Shown: in pieces, positions 33,787 to 42,275 of the stretch
Layout of the letters: each line of letters opens with the position of its first letter
How positions within the stretch are numbered: the stretch's first letter is position 1
Origin: Cryptosporangium sp044454545
Lineage (GTDB): Bacteria > Actinomycetota > Actinomycetes > Mycobacteriales > Cryptosporangiaceae
Length of the DNA stretch: 64,000 bases
NCBI RefSeq assembly: GCF_044454545.1
Contig: NZ_JBITDV010000001.1
Location: 682,001 to 746,000 of the forward strand
Direction: 5' to 3'
Notes under the pieces: model-generated
Seen by the model: only the letters and a program-made list of their open reading frames with translations
Database searches by the model: none
Told to the model about the DNA's origin: nothing
Program-made: the position numbers and the translations under genes

Positions 33787-34803
33787 TTACGGGGTGGGGG
33801 CGGCGCGGCGCCGGCGCAGCGCGCGGACGGCTCCGAGGCCGGTGGCGAGCATCGCCAGGACCAGCACGGCACCCTGGATCACGCCCTGGGTACCGGCCGC
33901 GGCGCCGGTGGCGGCGACGTCCTGGTTGATGAACGACAGGAACACGGCGCCGGCCAGCGTCGCGCCGGGGTGGAGGCGTCCGCCGGACAGCGCGGCGCCG
34001 CCGAGGACCACCACGACGATCGTGGAGAGCTGGTAGACGTCGCCCAGCGACAGCGTCGGGGTGCCGATGCTGCCGACGAGCAGGACGCCGCCGATGCTGT
34101 ACAGCAGCGACGCCACGACGTAGGTGGCCGCCCGGTACCGGCGTACGCCGACGCCCTGGTACCGGCTGGCCCGCGGGCTGGTGCTGGCGGCGGTGAGCCG
34201 CCGTCCGACCGCGGTGTAGCTGAGGATCACGCTGGTGAGCAGCACCAGGACCACCGACGCGAGCAGGATGTAGCTGATCCCGCGCCCGAACGTGGCCCCG
34301 GTGACGTCCTTCCAGCCGTTCGGTACCGCGAGGCGGTTGGCGCCGCCCGAGTACCAGATGCTCGCGAGCCCGGCCATGACCTGGCCGGTCGCGAGCGTCG
34401 AGACGAGCGGCGACAGACCGAGGTACTCGATCAGGAATCCGTTGACGACCCCGCAGAGCAGACCGGCCGCCAGCGAGTAGACCAGCGCGCGGCCGATCGA
34501 CCCGTCGGCCTCCCCGGCCTGCTGGACGAAGATCACGCCCACGACCGTGACGACCGACGAGACGCTCAGGTCGATGCCGCCGGTGCCGATGACCAGCGAC
34601 TGTCCCAGTGAGGCGATGACCAGCACACCGAGCAGCGGCGTCATCGTGGCCAGCCCGCCGAACGCGATGCTGCTGGGCCAGATGATCACGCTGACGACGA
34701 GCATCAGCAGGGCCACCACCCACGGCACCGCGACCGGTCCGCCGCGCCAGCGCAGGTCCGTCCACTTCGACCCGGCCGGCCGCTCCACCGTCTGACTAGT
34801 CAT
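33787..34803 (-). CDS. RbsC-like ABC permease
   Basis: The ATG at 34803, with GGAGGGAG 6 bases upstream, opens a 338-residue membrane protein; earlier in-frame codons lack coding character. About eight to ten helices are visible, with the family motif GTGGIDLSVSSVVTVVGVI near residue 75 and VVVVLGGAALSGGRLHPGATLAGAVFLSFI near the end. It pairs with the permease half of the fused transporter, giving a heterodimeric channel. It follows the hydrolase gene by 28 bases. Confidence 0.9.
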   Translation of the reverse strand: MTSQTVERPAGSKWTDLRWRGGPVAVPWVVALLMLVVSVIIWPSSIAFGGLATMTPLLGVLVIASLGQSLVIGTGGIDLSVSSVVTVVGVIFVQQAGEADGSIGRALVYSLAAGLLCGVVNGFLIEYLGLSPLVSTLATGQVMAGLASIWYSGGANRLAVPNGWKDVTGATFGRGISYILLASVVLVLLTSVILSYTAVGRRLTAASTSPRASRYQGVGVRRYRAATYVVASLLYSIGGVLLVGSIGTPTLSLGDVYQLSTIVVVVLGGAALSGGRLHPGATLAGAVFLSFINQDVAATGAAAGTQGVIQGAVLVLAMLATGLGAVRALRRRRAAPTP

Positions 34804-34831
34804 CGCCGCTCTCCCTCCGGTGAACCGCGGA

Positions 34832-35788
34832 TCAGCTCTTGTACTTGCTGATCTGGTTCTCGACGGTCGGGAGCTCACGCAGGTGGCGGTCGAACCAGGA
34901 ACCGGCGGCCGCTGCGGCGTAGTCCAGCGCGGTGACGTTGCTGTACAGCGTCATGTGGTCGGTGGCGGGGAGGACGACGAGCTCCTTCTTCGAGCTCGGG
35001 ATCGCCTTGAACGCGGCGATCTCCTGGTCCCACATCGTGATGTCGTCGGCGTCGGCGACGATCATCATCACCGGCTTGTCGATCAGCCGCGGCGCGAACG
35101 TCGAGGCGTCGTACTCCATCAGCATCTCGAGCGACGCGACCGTGTTGCGGTGCTCGTGCCGGGGCGCCTGGGTGGCCTTGAGCTCGTTGAACACGGCCAG
35201 CACGTCGTTGTCGGGCCAGACCGAGAACGAGTCGTCGGGGTTGGCCGGCACGCCGGACATGGCCATGTAGCCGTACTCGCCGGTCTCGGTGCGCTTGGCC
35301 CGGTCTTCGGCGACGAACGCGTTGAGTTTGCGGAACCGGTCGGTCCCGTGCATCCGCCACATCGTCTCGTGACCGTCGATGACCGGGACGTTCGAGACGA
35401 CGGCCTTCACCCGCGGGTCGGTGGCGCCGACGATCAGCACGTGGCCGCCGCTGTACGAGATGCCCCAGATGCCGATCCGGTCGGCGTCGAGCTCGGGCTG
35501 GTTGGACGCGAACGTGATCGCGTTCTTGTAGTCCTCGATCTGGTCCCACGGGTCGATGTGCTGGCGGGGCTCACCGGCGCTGGCGCCCATCCGGCGGTAG
35601 TCGAAGATCAGCGCCGCGAACCCCCGCTGAACGAACTCGGCGGCGTACTGCGGCTGCCGTAATTCCTTCACGTAGCACCAGCCGCCGGCCATCACGACGA
35701 CTGGGAACGGGCCTTCGCCCTCGGGCAGGAGCAGGTCGCCGCGGACGGTTTCCCCGCCGCTGATGAACTCGATCTCACGCTGCGCCAC
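34832..35788 (-). CDS. Alpha/beta hydrolase (S15/CocE-like nucleophile motif)
   Basis: The 318-residue protein has the hydrolase fold with nucleophile Ser111 in IGIWGISYSGGHVL (GxSYxG form), acidic residues in VADADDITMWDQE and a C-terminal histidine in LPATDHMTLY. It has no signal peptide. As first gene of the catabolic cluster it may hydrolyse the imported ester or amide inside the cell, feeding an alcohol to the mycofactocin-coupled dehydrogenases and an acid to the ligase. This role is inference from order; the hydrolase call itself is solid. Confidence 0.88.
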   Translation of the reverse strand: MAQREIEFISGGETVRGDLLLPEGEGPFPVVVMAGGWCYVKELRQPQYAAEFVQRGFAALIFDYRRMGASAGEPRQHIDPWDQIEDYKNAITFASNQPELDADRIGIWGISYSGGHVLIVGATDPRVKAVVSNVPVIDGHETMWRMHGTDRFRKLNAFVAEDRAKRTETGEYGYMAMSGVPANPDDSFSVWPDNDVLAVFNELKATQAPRHEHRNTVASLEMLMEYDASTFAPRLIDKPVMMIVADADDITMWDQEIAAFKAIPSSKKELVVLPATDHMTLYSNVTALDYAAAAAGSWFDRHLRELPTVENQISKYKS

Positions 35789-36146
35789 AGCGGACCTCCA
35801 GTCAGTGGATGCGCGAAACAGACGTCCGGGAACGCGGATGTCTCGACGCCTCGGTACGGACCGCAGCGGGACGACGAATACGTGAAGCCGCTTCGGTGGG
35901 CGAAAAAGTAGCCTGGCTCACACGGGGTGTCAATCGCTGCTTCACAGTGAATCCCCGGTACCGGCATCCTTATCCGGTGAAAGCGCGCCATCCGCGCGTA
36001 TGCCGAGGAGTGCCTACGGGTCGGCGCGAATCGACCAGCCACTCAGCGTGTAGGTGGACAGTGCCAACTACGTGCGGATTTACCGTGCGGAAACACGGCT
36101 GAAGCTTGATTTCCCTGGACGGACCGGGTCTTTTCGGGCGATCGTT
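35789..36146. other. Non-coding stretch upstream of the catabolic cluster
   Basis: I see no convincing gene in these 358 bases between the hydrolase start and the IS630-derived element. The base composition is less GC-rich than the genes around it. It must hold the promoter of the minus-strand cluster, but no clear -35/-10 pair or palindrome could be assigned. Confidence 0.5.
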
Positions 36147-36157
36147 GTGAGTCAGGA

Positions 36158-37009
36158 TTAGTGATCTGAAGTCGAGCGCAGCCCGCGGCGGATCCTCGAG
36201 GCCGTGGACTGGGAGACGCCTAATTCGGCGGCGAGGGCGCGGGTGGAGAGGTCGGCGCGGTGGGAACCTGCTTCGACCTGGGCGTTCGTGATCGTGCGGG
36301 GGCCGCCGGGGCGAGGGAGGTCGGCGAGGGCGGCCAGCCGGCCGGCCGTGAAGCGGGCCCGCCAGCGGCCAACCAGCTGGGGCGTGACCCCGAGCTCGTC
36401 GGCGACCTGCCGGTTCGTCGCCCCGACGAGGCCGGCAACGGCGGCGGTCCGGCCCACGCCGCTGGGGCCGCCGCCGCCGGAACCGGCAGAACCCCCGGCA
36501 CCGGCAGAACCACCAGAAGCGGCCACACCGCCGGAAGCCGCAGCACCACCGGAAGCCGCAGCACCACCGGAAGCCGCAGCACCACCGGAAGCCGCAGCAC
36601 CGCCAGAAGGACCAGGAGCGGCATGACCCGCAGGACCTGCGGGAACGGCCGGGCCGCCAGAAGCCGCAGGACCGGCAGCGCCGCCGGGAGCAGGACCGGC
36701 AGGAGCCGCAGGAGCGGCCGAGCCGCCAGGACCGGCAGAACCATCGGGAGCAGGACCACCGGAGGCGGCGGGAGCCGCAGAACCGGGGGGAGCTGCGGGA
36801 GCCGCAGAACCGCCAGAACCGGCGGGAGTGGCGGGAACGCCAGAACCGGCAGGAGCGGCAGGAGCGGCAGGAGCGGCGCAGGCGAGCACGATTCGGCACC
36901 GTAAGGCGAGGCCCTGCGGAGTCGAGCGACGTCGCACCAAGCCTTCGAGCGCGGCCCGCTCGGCCGGGGTCAGCACGAGCGGAACCGTCGGGCGTCCGGT
37001 GCGAGCCAT
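36158..37009 (-). pseudogene. IS630-type transposase N-terminus with a long Ala/Gly/Pro insert, no catalytic domain
   Basis: The open frame has 283 codons. Residues 1-46 (TGRPTVPLVLTPAERAALEGLV, LALRCRIVLACA) and about 195-240 (GATNRQVADELGVTPQLVGRWRARFTAGRLAAL) are the two parts of the usual IS630 helix-turn-helix region. Between them lies about 150 residues of Ala, Gly, Pro and Ser, partly made by an 18-bp tandem repeat. The end (STRALAAELGVSQSTASRIRRGL) is the second helix-turn-helix, apparently joined after a small deletion, and then the frame stops, so the whole DDE integrase domain is missing. It cannot be an active transposase; a domesticated DNA-binding role is possible but unproven. 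Confidence 0.75.
36528..36599. repeat. 18-bp tandem repeat (4 copies) in the transposase remnant
   Basis: Four adjacent units read CCGCCGGAAGCCGCAGCA once and CCACCGGAAGCCGCAGCA three times. They are in frame and encode Ala-Ala-Ser-Gly-Gly-type units on the minus strand. Looser repeats of related sequence fill much of 36480-36870. Confidence 0.9.
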
Positions 37010-37302
37010 GCCCCGACGCTAGTCCTTCCTCCTGACTCACGAATCGGTTCAGACGAAACTACCGGGTGTGTACTCGCACTGTGCACTTCTGGTTTACATG
37101 CTATCAATCCAATCACTCAGCGCCATACCGAACTGACCCAAAGTAGTGGCACTCGGCGGCAAAAATACTTCGCGTCCACCGGGGCTTTCGTCCGCACGTC
37201 GACCGATCCCGGCCGCGCTCTCGTCACCGCGATCAGCGGCGTCACACGCCTCGGCACACGGAGCCGCCGCAGGCTGACCGCACCCCTCCGAGAGGCATAC
37301 AT

Positions 37303-37839
37303 ATGACGACGCTGCTCGCACGCCTCACCGCCACGGTGGCGGTCCTGGTGGCCGCCGCGGTGACGCTGACCGCGACGCCGGCCCAGGCCGCCACACTGCC
37401 CGAATTCAGCACGTTCTACCTGATCAACAACGTGACCCACCAGTGCGCCGCTCGCCACCCCGGCGCCGGAGCACCCCGCCTCGAAATGCACGGGTGCACG
37501 TACACCCCCAACGAGGTGTTCCAGGTGCAGTCCGTCCGGGACGGCTTCTCCTGGCTCGTCTACGAGCCGAACGGCTACTGCCTGGCCTACGACGCTGACG
37601 CGTTCGGCGCCTTTGCCCTGCACGTCTGCAAGGACATCGTCTTCCGGGGATTCTCGTTCCCCGACGGGAACCTCAGCTGGCGGGTCGAGCCGGCCGGGCC
37701 CGGTCTCTACCAGATCTTCAACGCGGGCGGCCCCAAGCTCTCGCTGTACACGCCCGCCCTCACCGCCTTGCTGATGCAGTACCCGAACGTCAACGACCCG
37801 AACGCGGTCTGGCAGCTGCTACCGACGGACGCGATCTGA
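37303..37839 (+). CDS. Secreted protein with ricin-like (beta-trefoil) features
   Basis: The 178-residue product has a clear signal peptide (LLARLTATVAVLVAAAVTLTATPAQA, cleaved after AQA). The mature part has the spacing of ricin-type lectin subunits: FYLINNVTHQCAARHP, a Cys-containing strand LEMHGC, VFQVQSV, then YEPNGYCLAYDADAFGAFALHVC. Four cysteines probably form two disulfides. The classical QxW motif is only partly kept, so carbohydrate binding is uncertain. GAGAGGCATACAT precedes the ATG. The 262 bases upstream, next to the IS element, are unusually AT-rich for this window and hold nothing else recognisable. Confidence 0.75.
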   Translation: MTTLLARLTATVAVLVAAAVTLTATPAQAATLPEFSTFYLINNVTHQCAARHPGAGAPRLEMHGCTYTPNEVFQVQSVRDGFSWLVYEPNGYCLAYDADAFGAFALHVCKDIVFRGFSFPDGNLSWRVEPAGPGLYQIFNAGGPKLSLYTPALTALLMQYPNVNDPNAVWQLLPTDAI

Positions 37840-38829
37840 TCAGGCCGCGTTGACCTTCGGCATGATCTCCTCGGTCAGCCGCTTGAGATCGTCCAGCGTC
37901 TTCGACGTCGGCACGTCCCGGAACGGAGGCCAGAGCAGCGGCATCGTCATGCCCGCGTCCCGGTAGCGCTTCAGCCTGTCCTCGATCTGCTGGGCGTTCC
38001 CGGCCAGCAGATTCGTGCCCTTGCCGGCCGGGCTCTGGTCCATCGGCTCGTCGGTGATGACGAACCAGATCATCGAGCACACGTCGAACCCCTCGGGCAG
38101 GCCCCGGCCCAGCTCCCCCAGCTCACGCTCGATCTCCCCCCGCCAGCGGGTGATCTCCTCGGGCGTGTCCTGGATACCGATCCAGCCGGCCAGGCCGTAC
38201 TTCGCGATCCGCTTGGCCGCCCGCTGCGCGTCTTTCAGCCCGGAGAAGTAGATCGGCGGGCCGGGCTGCTGGATCGGCTTGTGGCCGAAGCCGGAGAGCG
38301 GGAAGTCCGCGAACTCGCCGTGGTACTCGAACAGCTCGTTCTGCCAGATGCCCTGCATGATCTCGATCGTCTCGCGCACGTGGCCGTGCCGGCGCGGGAA
38401 CAGATGGGGCACCGAAGCCGCCGCGAACTCCTCGGGCATCCATCCCGAGCCGACCCCGACGTTGAGCCGGCCGTTCGACAGGTGGTCCTGGGTGGCGAGC
38501 TCGGCCGCGAGCACGCCCGGAGCGCGATACGGCGTGTCGATGATGCTCATGCCGATCCGGACCTTCTCGGTCTTCGCGGCCAGCCACGGGATCAGCGTCA
38601 TGCCCTGGAACCACTTGCCGCGCGAGACGACCGGCATGCCCTTCGGGAACTCGGTCATCATGCCGAACGGGAACTGGAGCTCGGCCCGGTCCGAGGCCTC
38701 CGGGACGACGATCCGGTCGAGCGTCCACACGGAATCGAAGTCGAGGTCCTCGGCGAGCGCCGTCAGATCCTCGAGCTCCTTGACGGTCACGTTGTCGCGG
38801 AAGTTCGGAAGATACAGAGCGAGCTTCAT
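37840..38829 (-). CDS. LLM-class flavin/F420-dependent oxidoreductase
   Basis: The 329-residue protein has the luciferase-like TIM-barrel pattern: MKLALYLPNF at the start, LAEDLDFDSVWTLDRI, VRIGMSIIDTPYRAPGVLAAELATQDHLSNGRLNVGVGSGWMPEEF (the family cofactor region, about 90-140) and PIYFSGLKDAQRAAKRIAKYGLAGWIG. This subgroup (F420-dependent, TIGR03619-like) often uses F420. The substrate is unknown. Its stop codon abuts that of the convergent secreted protein, with no base between. It is divergent from the acetoacetyl-CoA synthetase gene. Confidence 0.88.
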   Translation of the reverse strand: MKLALYLPNFRDNVTVKELEDLTALAEDLDFDSVWTLDRIVVPEASDRAELQFPFGMMTEFPKGMPVVSRGKWFQGMTLIPWLAAKTEKVRIGMSIIDTPYRAPGVLAAELATQDHLSNGRLNVGVGSGWMPEEFAAASVPHLFPRRHGHVRETIEIMQGIWQNELFEYHGEFADFPLSGFGHKPIQQPGPPIYFSGLKDAQRAAKRIAKYGLAGWIGIQDTPEEITRWRGEIERELGELGRGLPEGFDVCSMIWFVITDEPMDQSPAGKGTNLLAGNAQQIEDRLKRYRDAGMTMPLLWPPFRDVPTSKTLDDLKRLTEEIMPKVNAA

Positions 38830-38928
38830 GCGCTTACGGTGCTAGCTCTTCCTCAACCCGTTCACACCTGAATCTCAACGGATGCTCAACCCTCGCCCGG
38901 GCCGGGACCCCGGCCGTAGGTTGGGGCC

Positions 38929-40830
38929 ATGAGGTCAGAGCGCATCGACGCCTCCGCGCTCCGCGCCTACCTCGATTGGCTGGAGCGGCGCGAGGGCCGC
39001 CCGTTCGCCGACCACGACGCGCTCTGGGCCTGGTCGGTGGAGGACCTCGACCGGTTCTGGCTCTCGATCGTCGACTACTACGCCGTCGCGTTCTCGGAGC
39101 CCTGGACCCAGGTGCGCACCGCCGACCCGATGCCGCACACCCGCTGGTTCACCGGGGCCCGCCTCAACTGGGCCGAACACGCGCTGCGACGGGGGGCCGA
39201 CGAGAGTCCCGCGCTGCTCTGCGTCCGCGAAGGAAGTCCGGACGCGCGGGAGATCACCTACGCGAGCCTGCGGCGGTCGGTGGCGGCGGCGGCCGGCTGG
39301 CTGCGCCGCAACGGCGTGCGCCCGGGCGACCGGGTCTGTGCCTACCTGCCGAACACCGAGCACGCGGTGATCGCCTGCCTCGCCACCGCGGCGGTGGGCG
39401 CGACCTGGTCGTGCTGTACTCCGGACTTCGGTGCCGAAGGCACGATCGGACGCCTCGCGCAGCTCGAACCGAGCGTGCTGATCGCGGCGGACGGCTACCA
39501 CTGGAACACGAAGGAGATCGACCGCACCGAGGTCGTCGCGCAACTGCGGGAGAACCTCCCGACCGTGCGGCAGTTCGTGAACGTCCCGTACCTGAACCGT
39601 CCGCACCCCGAGGGCGCGACACCGTGGGACGAACTCCTCGCCGAGGACGCGCCGCCGGAGTTCGCGCCGGTCGAGTTCTCCCATCCGCTCTGGGTGCTGT
39701 TCACGTCCGGCACCACCGGGTTGCCGAAGGGCCTCGTGCACGGCCACGGCGGAATCACGCTCGAAGGCCTGAAGTGGGCCGGGCTGTACTGCGGGCTGCG
39801 CCCCGGCGAGCGGATGTTCACCTACACCTCGACCGGCTGGGCGCTCTGGAACATGCAGCTCGGCGCGCTGACCCAGGGCGCCGCGATCGTGCTGTACGAG
39901 GGCAGTCCGGCCGGGGTGATCTGGGAGGTGGCGGACCGCACCCGGGCCGACGTGATGATGCTCGGCGCCGCCGTGATCGGCGCTTCCGTCCCACCGCGGG
40001 AGAAGCTGAGCCGGCTCCGCCACCTGCTCGTCAGCGGCTCGGCGCTGCCGCCGGCCGGCTACGACTGGGTGGCCGAGCACGTCGGCCCGGACGTGCGGGT
40101 CGATTCGACCAGCGGCGGCACGGACGTCTCCGGCGCGTTCGTCGGCTCCAACGAGTACGCCCCGGTCCGGCCGGGCCGGATCGGCGGACGCCTCGCCGGA
40201 GTCGACTGCGCCGCCTGGGACGACGACGGGGTTCCCGTCGTCGAGAGCGTCGGTGATCTGGTCGTGCTCCAGCCGATGCCGTCGATGCCGGTGCACCTGT
40301 GGAACGATCCGGACGGGCGGCGCTACACCGAGTCGTACTTCGAGACCTGGCCCGGCGTCTGGCGGCACGGCGATTGGGTGACGCTGCACGCCGACGGCAG
40401 CCTCACGATCCACGGCCGGTCGGACTCGACGCTCAACCGGCACGGCGTACGCCTGGGCAGCGGCGACTTCTACGACGTCCTCGAGACGATGCCGGAGATC
40501 GCGGAGACGCTGGTGATCGGCGTCGAGCAACCCGACGACGGGTACTGGCTGGGCCTGTTCGTGGTGCCGGCGCCCGGCTTCGGGCTGGACGACGCACTGA
40601 AGCGGAAGATCGTCTCCACGCTGCGCACCCGGCTGACCGCCCGGCACGTCCCGGACGAGATCGTCGAGGCGCCGGCCGTGCCGCACACGCTGACCGGCAA
40701 ACGGCTCGAGGTCCCGATCAAGAAACTGCTGCGCGGCACCCCGCTGGAGAAGGCGGCGAACCCCGCGTCGGTCGATGACCCCGGGGTCCTGCGCTGGTAC
40801 GCACGCTTCGCGTCGGATCGGCTGGGCTGA
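38929..40830 (+). CDS. Acetoacetyl-CoA synthetase
   Basis: The 633-residue enzyme has the full acetoacetate-CoA ligase layout: FADHDALWAWSVEDLDRFW, RWFTGARLNWAEHAL, the adenylation motif LFTSGTTGLPKGLVHGHGG (about 260), TSTGWALWNMQLGAL, STSGGTDVSGAFVG, WRHGDWVTLHADGSLTIHGRSDSTLNRHGVRLGS and the C-terminal catalytic lysine in HTLTGKRLEVPIKKLL. It converts acetoacetate, CoA and ATP to acetoacetyl-CoA, linking ketone or leucine and sterol breakdown to central metabolism. A luciferase-like gene follows after 3 bases. Confidence 0.93.
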   Translation: MRSERIDASALRAYLDWLERREGRPFADHDALWAWSVEDLDRFWLSIVDYYAVAFSEPWTQVRTADPMPHTRWFTGARLNWAEHALRRGADESPALLCVREGSPDAREITYASLRRSVAAAAGWLRRNGVRPGDRVCAYLPNTEHAVIACLATAAVGATWSCCTPDFGAEGTIGRLAQLEPSVLIAADGYHWNTKEIDRTEVVAQLRENLPTVRQFVNVPYLNRPHPEGATPWDELLAEDAPPEFAPVEFSHPLWVLFTSGTTGLPKGLVHGHGGITLEGLKWAGLYCGLRPGERMFTYTSTGWALWNMQLGALTQGAAIVLYEGSPAGVIWEVADRTRADVMMLGAAVIGASVPPREKLSRLRHLLVSGSALPPAGYDWVAEHVGPDVRVDSTSGGTDVSGAFVGSNEYAPVRPGRIGGRLAGVDCAAWDDDGVPVVESVGDLVVLQPMPSMPVHLWNDPDGRRYTESYFETWPGVWRHGDWVTLHADGSLTIHGRSDSTLNRHGVRLGSGDFYDVLETMPEIAETLVIGVEQPDDGYWLGLFVVPAPGFGLDDALKRKIVSTLRTRLTARHVPDEIVEAPAVPHTLTGKRLEVPIKKLLRGTPLEKAANPASVDDPGVLRWYARFASDRLG

Positions 40831-40833
40831 CCG

Positions 40834-41553
40834 GTGCGGCTGGGTGCCACGCTGGTTCACTTGTCGGACGCTCCGCCGCCCGCCACCGCGCGCTGGGCCC
40901 GGCGGCTGGTGGACGCCGGTTTCGAAAGCTTGTGGACGCCCGAGATCATCGGGCGCGGGACGCTGGTGCCGGATCCGTTCGTGACGCTCGCCGTGGCGGC
41001 GACCGCGACCGAGGGCGTCGAACTCGCCACCGCGACCGTGCAGGTCCCGCTGCACCACCCGGCGGAGCTGGCGCACCGGGTCCTGTCGCTGCTGGCGGTG
41101 TGCGGAGACCGGCTGTCCCTGGGCCTCAGCCCGGGGTCGACGGCGACCGACTTCGGCCTGCTGGATCGCGACTATTCCACCCGCTTCGCTACTTTCCGGG
41201 AGAACGTTCCCCGGCTTCGCGCGCTGATCGAGGGCGGCTCCCTCGGCCCGCCGGTCTCCGCGCCGCCGCTGCTGCTGGGCTCGTGGGGCGCGAACGTCGA
41301 CCGGGCGGCGCGGGAGTTCGACGGCTGGCTCGCGTCCGCGTACCGGCGGACGACCGACCAGCTCCTCGAGGCGCACGAGCGGTACCGGGCGGCCGGTGGG
41401 CGGCGGGCGATCGTGTGCGCGCTCCCGGTGACCGACCTCGGGTCCACCGCGGTGGCCCTCCGTCGCTACGCCGAGGCCGGTTTCGACGACGCGGTGGTGC
41501 TGATCGAGCCCGGCGGACCGGAGCCTGCTGAGGTCAGAGCGCTTTTCCCGTAG
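40834..41553 (+). CDS. Short LLM-class flavin-dependent oxidoreductase
   Basis: The 239-residue protein starts at GTG 40834 and is shorter than usual family members (about 300). It shows MRLGATLVHL, WARRLVDAGFESLWTPEIIGRG, VELATATVQVPLHHPAELAHRVLSLLAVCGDRLSLGLSPGS and a C-terminal helix-strand VALRRYAEAGFDDAVVLI. The cofactor region is kept, while an insertion segment is missing. It is co-transcribed with the acetoacetyl-CoA synthetase gene, so it may act in the same catabolic route. Substrate unknown. Confidence 0.82.
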   Translation: MRLGATLVHLSDAPPPATARWARRLVDAGFESLWTPEIIGRGTLVPDPFVTLAVAATATEGVELATATVQVPLHHPAELAHRVLSLLAVCGDRLSLGLSPGSTATDFGLLDRDYSTRFATFRENVPRLRALIEGGSLGPPVSAPPLLLGSWGANVDRAAREFDGWLASAYRRTTDQLLEAHERYRAAGGRRAIVCALPVTDLGSTAVALRRYAEAGFDDAVVLIEPGGPEPAEVRALFP

Positions 41554-41606
41554 GTGGGTTACGGTCGGCGGACGCGGCAATGAGGCCGCATCGGGTGGGA
41601 GCGGCC

Positions 41607-42275
41607 ATGGCACCGGGGACCTTGCTCGTGGTGGACGACGACAGCCGCGTCCGTACCGTGGTCTCCTGGCAGCTCGAGTCCGAGGGCTACGACGTGCGCG
41701 TGGCCGCCGACGGCAACACCGCCTGGCGCAGCATCGTCGACGAGCGGCCCGATCTCGTCGTCCTCGATCTGTCGTTACCCGGGCTGGCCGGGCTGGACCT
41801 GCTCCGCCGGCTCCGGGAGAGCGGTGACCGGACGCCGGTCGTCGTCCTGTCGGGCCGCAGCGGTGAGGGCGACCGGATCCTCGGGCTCGACCTCGGCGCC
41901 GACGACTACCTGGTGAAGCCGTTCTCCCCCGGTGAGCTGGCGGCGCGGGTCCGGTCGGTGCTGCGGCGCACCGGCGGGATCCCACCGGTCGCGGTGGCAC
42001 GGTCGGGGCTGCGGATCGACCCGGCCAGCCGCGAGGTGGAGCTCGACGGAGAGCCGGTGCCGCTCACCGCCCGCGAGTTCGACCTGCTCGCGTTCCTCGC
42101 CGGACACCCCCGGCACGTGTTCACGAGGGCGCAGCTGCTCGAGCAGGTGTGGTCCAGCTCGACCGGCTGGCAGAGCGAGGCCACGGTGACCGAGCACGTC
42201 CACCGCTTACGGCACAAGCTCGGCCACCGCTTCCTGGTCACGGTTCGCGGCGTGGGCTACCGGCTCGAACCATGA
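41607..42275 (+). CDS. OmpR/PhoB-type response regulator
   Basis: The ATG at 41607, with GGGAG 7 bases upstream, gives 222 residues. The receiver domain has the acidic pair in VVDDDSRVR, phospho-acceptor Asp54 in LVVLDLSLPG, and Lys104 in DYLVKPFSPGE. The C-terminal half is a winged helix (LTAREFDLLAFLAGHPRHVFTRAQLLEQVW ... VTEHVHRLRHKLG ... VRGVGYRLEP). The stop overlaps the sensor kinase start by 4 bases, so both are one two-component unit. Confidence 0.93.
   Translation: MAPGTLLVVDDDSRVRTVVSWQLESEGYDVRVAADGNTAWRSIVDERPDLVVLDLSLPGLAGLDLLRRLRESGDRTPVVVLSGRSGEGDRILGLDLGADDYLVKPFSPGELAARVRSVLRRTGGIPPVAVARSGLRIDPASREVELDGEPVPLTAREFDLLAFLAGHPRHVFTRAQLLEQVWSSSTGWQSEATVTEHVHRLRHKLGHRFLVTVRGVGYRLEP

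Larger units (their letters stand above)
36147..37040. mobile_element. Short IS630-derived element with terminal inverted repeats
   Basis: GTGAGTCAGGA at 36147-36157 is matched by its exact reverse complement TCCTGACTCAC at 37030-37040. These arms enclose one gene, an IS630-type transposase N-terminus without the DDE catalytic domain; the left arm directly abuts the stop codon. At about 890 bp it is shorter than a complete IS630 element. It is likely an internally deleted copy that could still be moved by a transposase supplied in trans. No clear TA target duplication was found. Confidence 0.6.

Noticed and set aside
36480..36870. Regular 18-bp repeats taken as a possible CRISPR array
   Set aside because: Units are adjacent without spacers and are in frame within a transposase remnant, so this is a minisatellite.
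38935..42000. Minus-strand open frame of 1021 codons
   Set aside because: It lies opposite the acetoacetyl-CoA synthetase, LLM and response-regulator genes and has only low-complexity Arg/Gly/Pro composition, a result of high GC.
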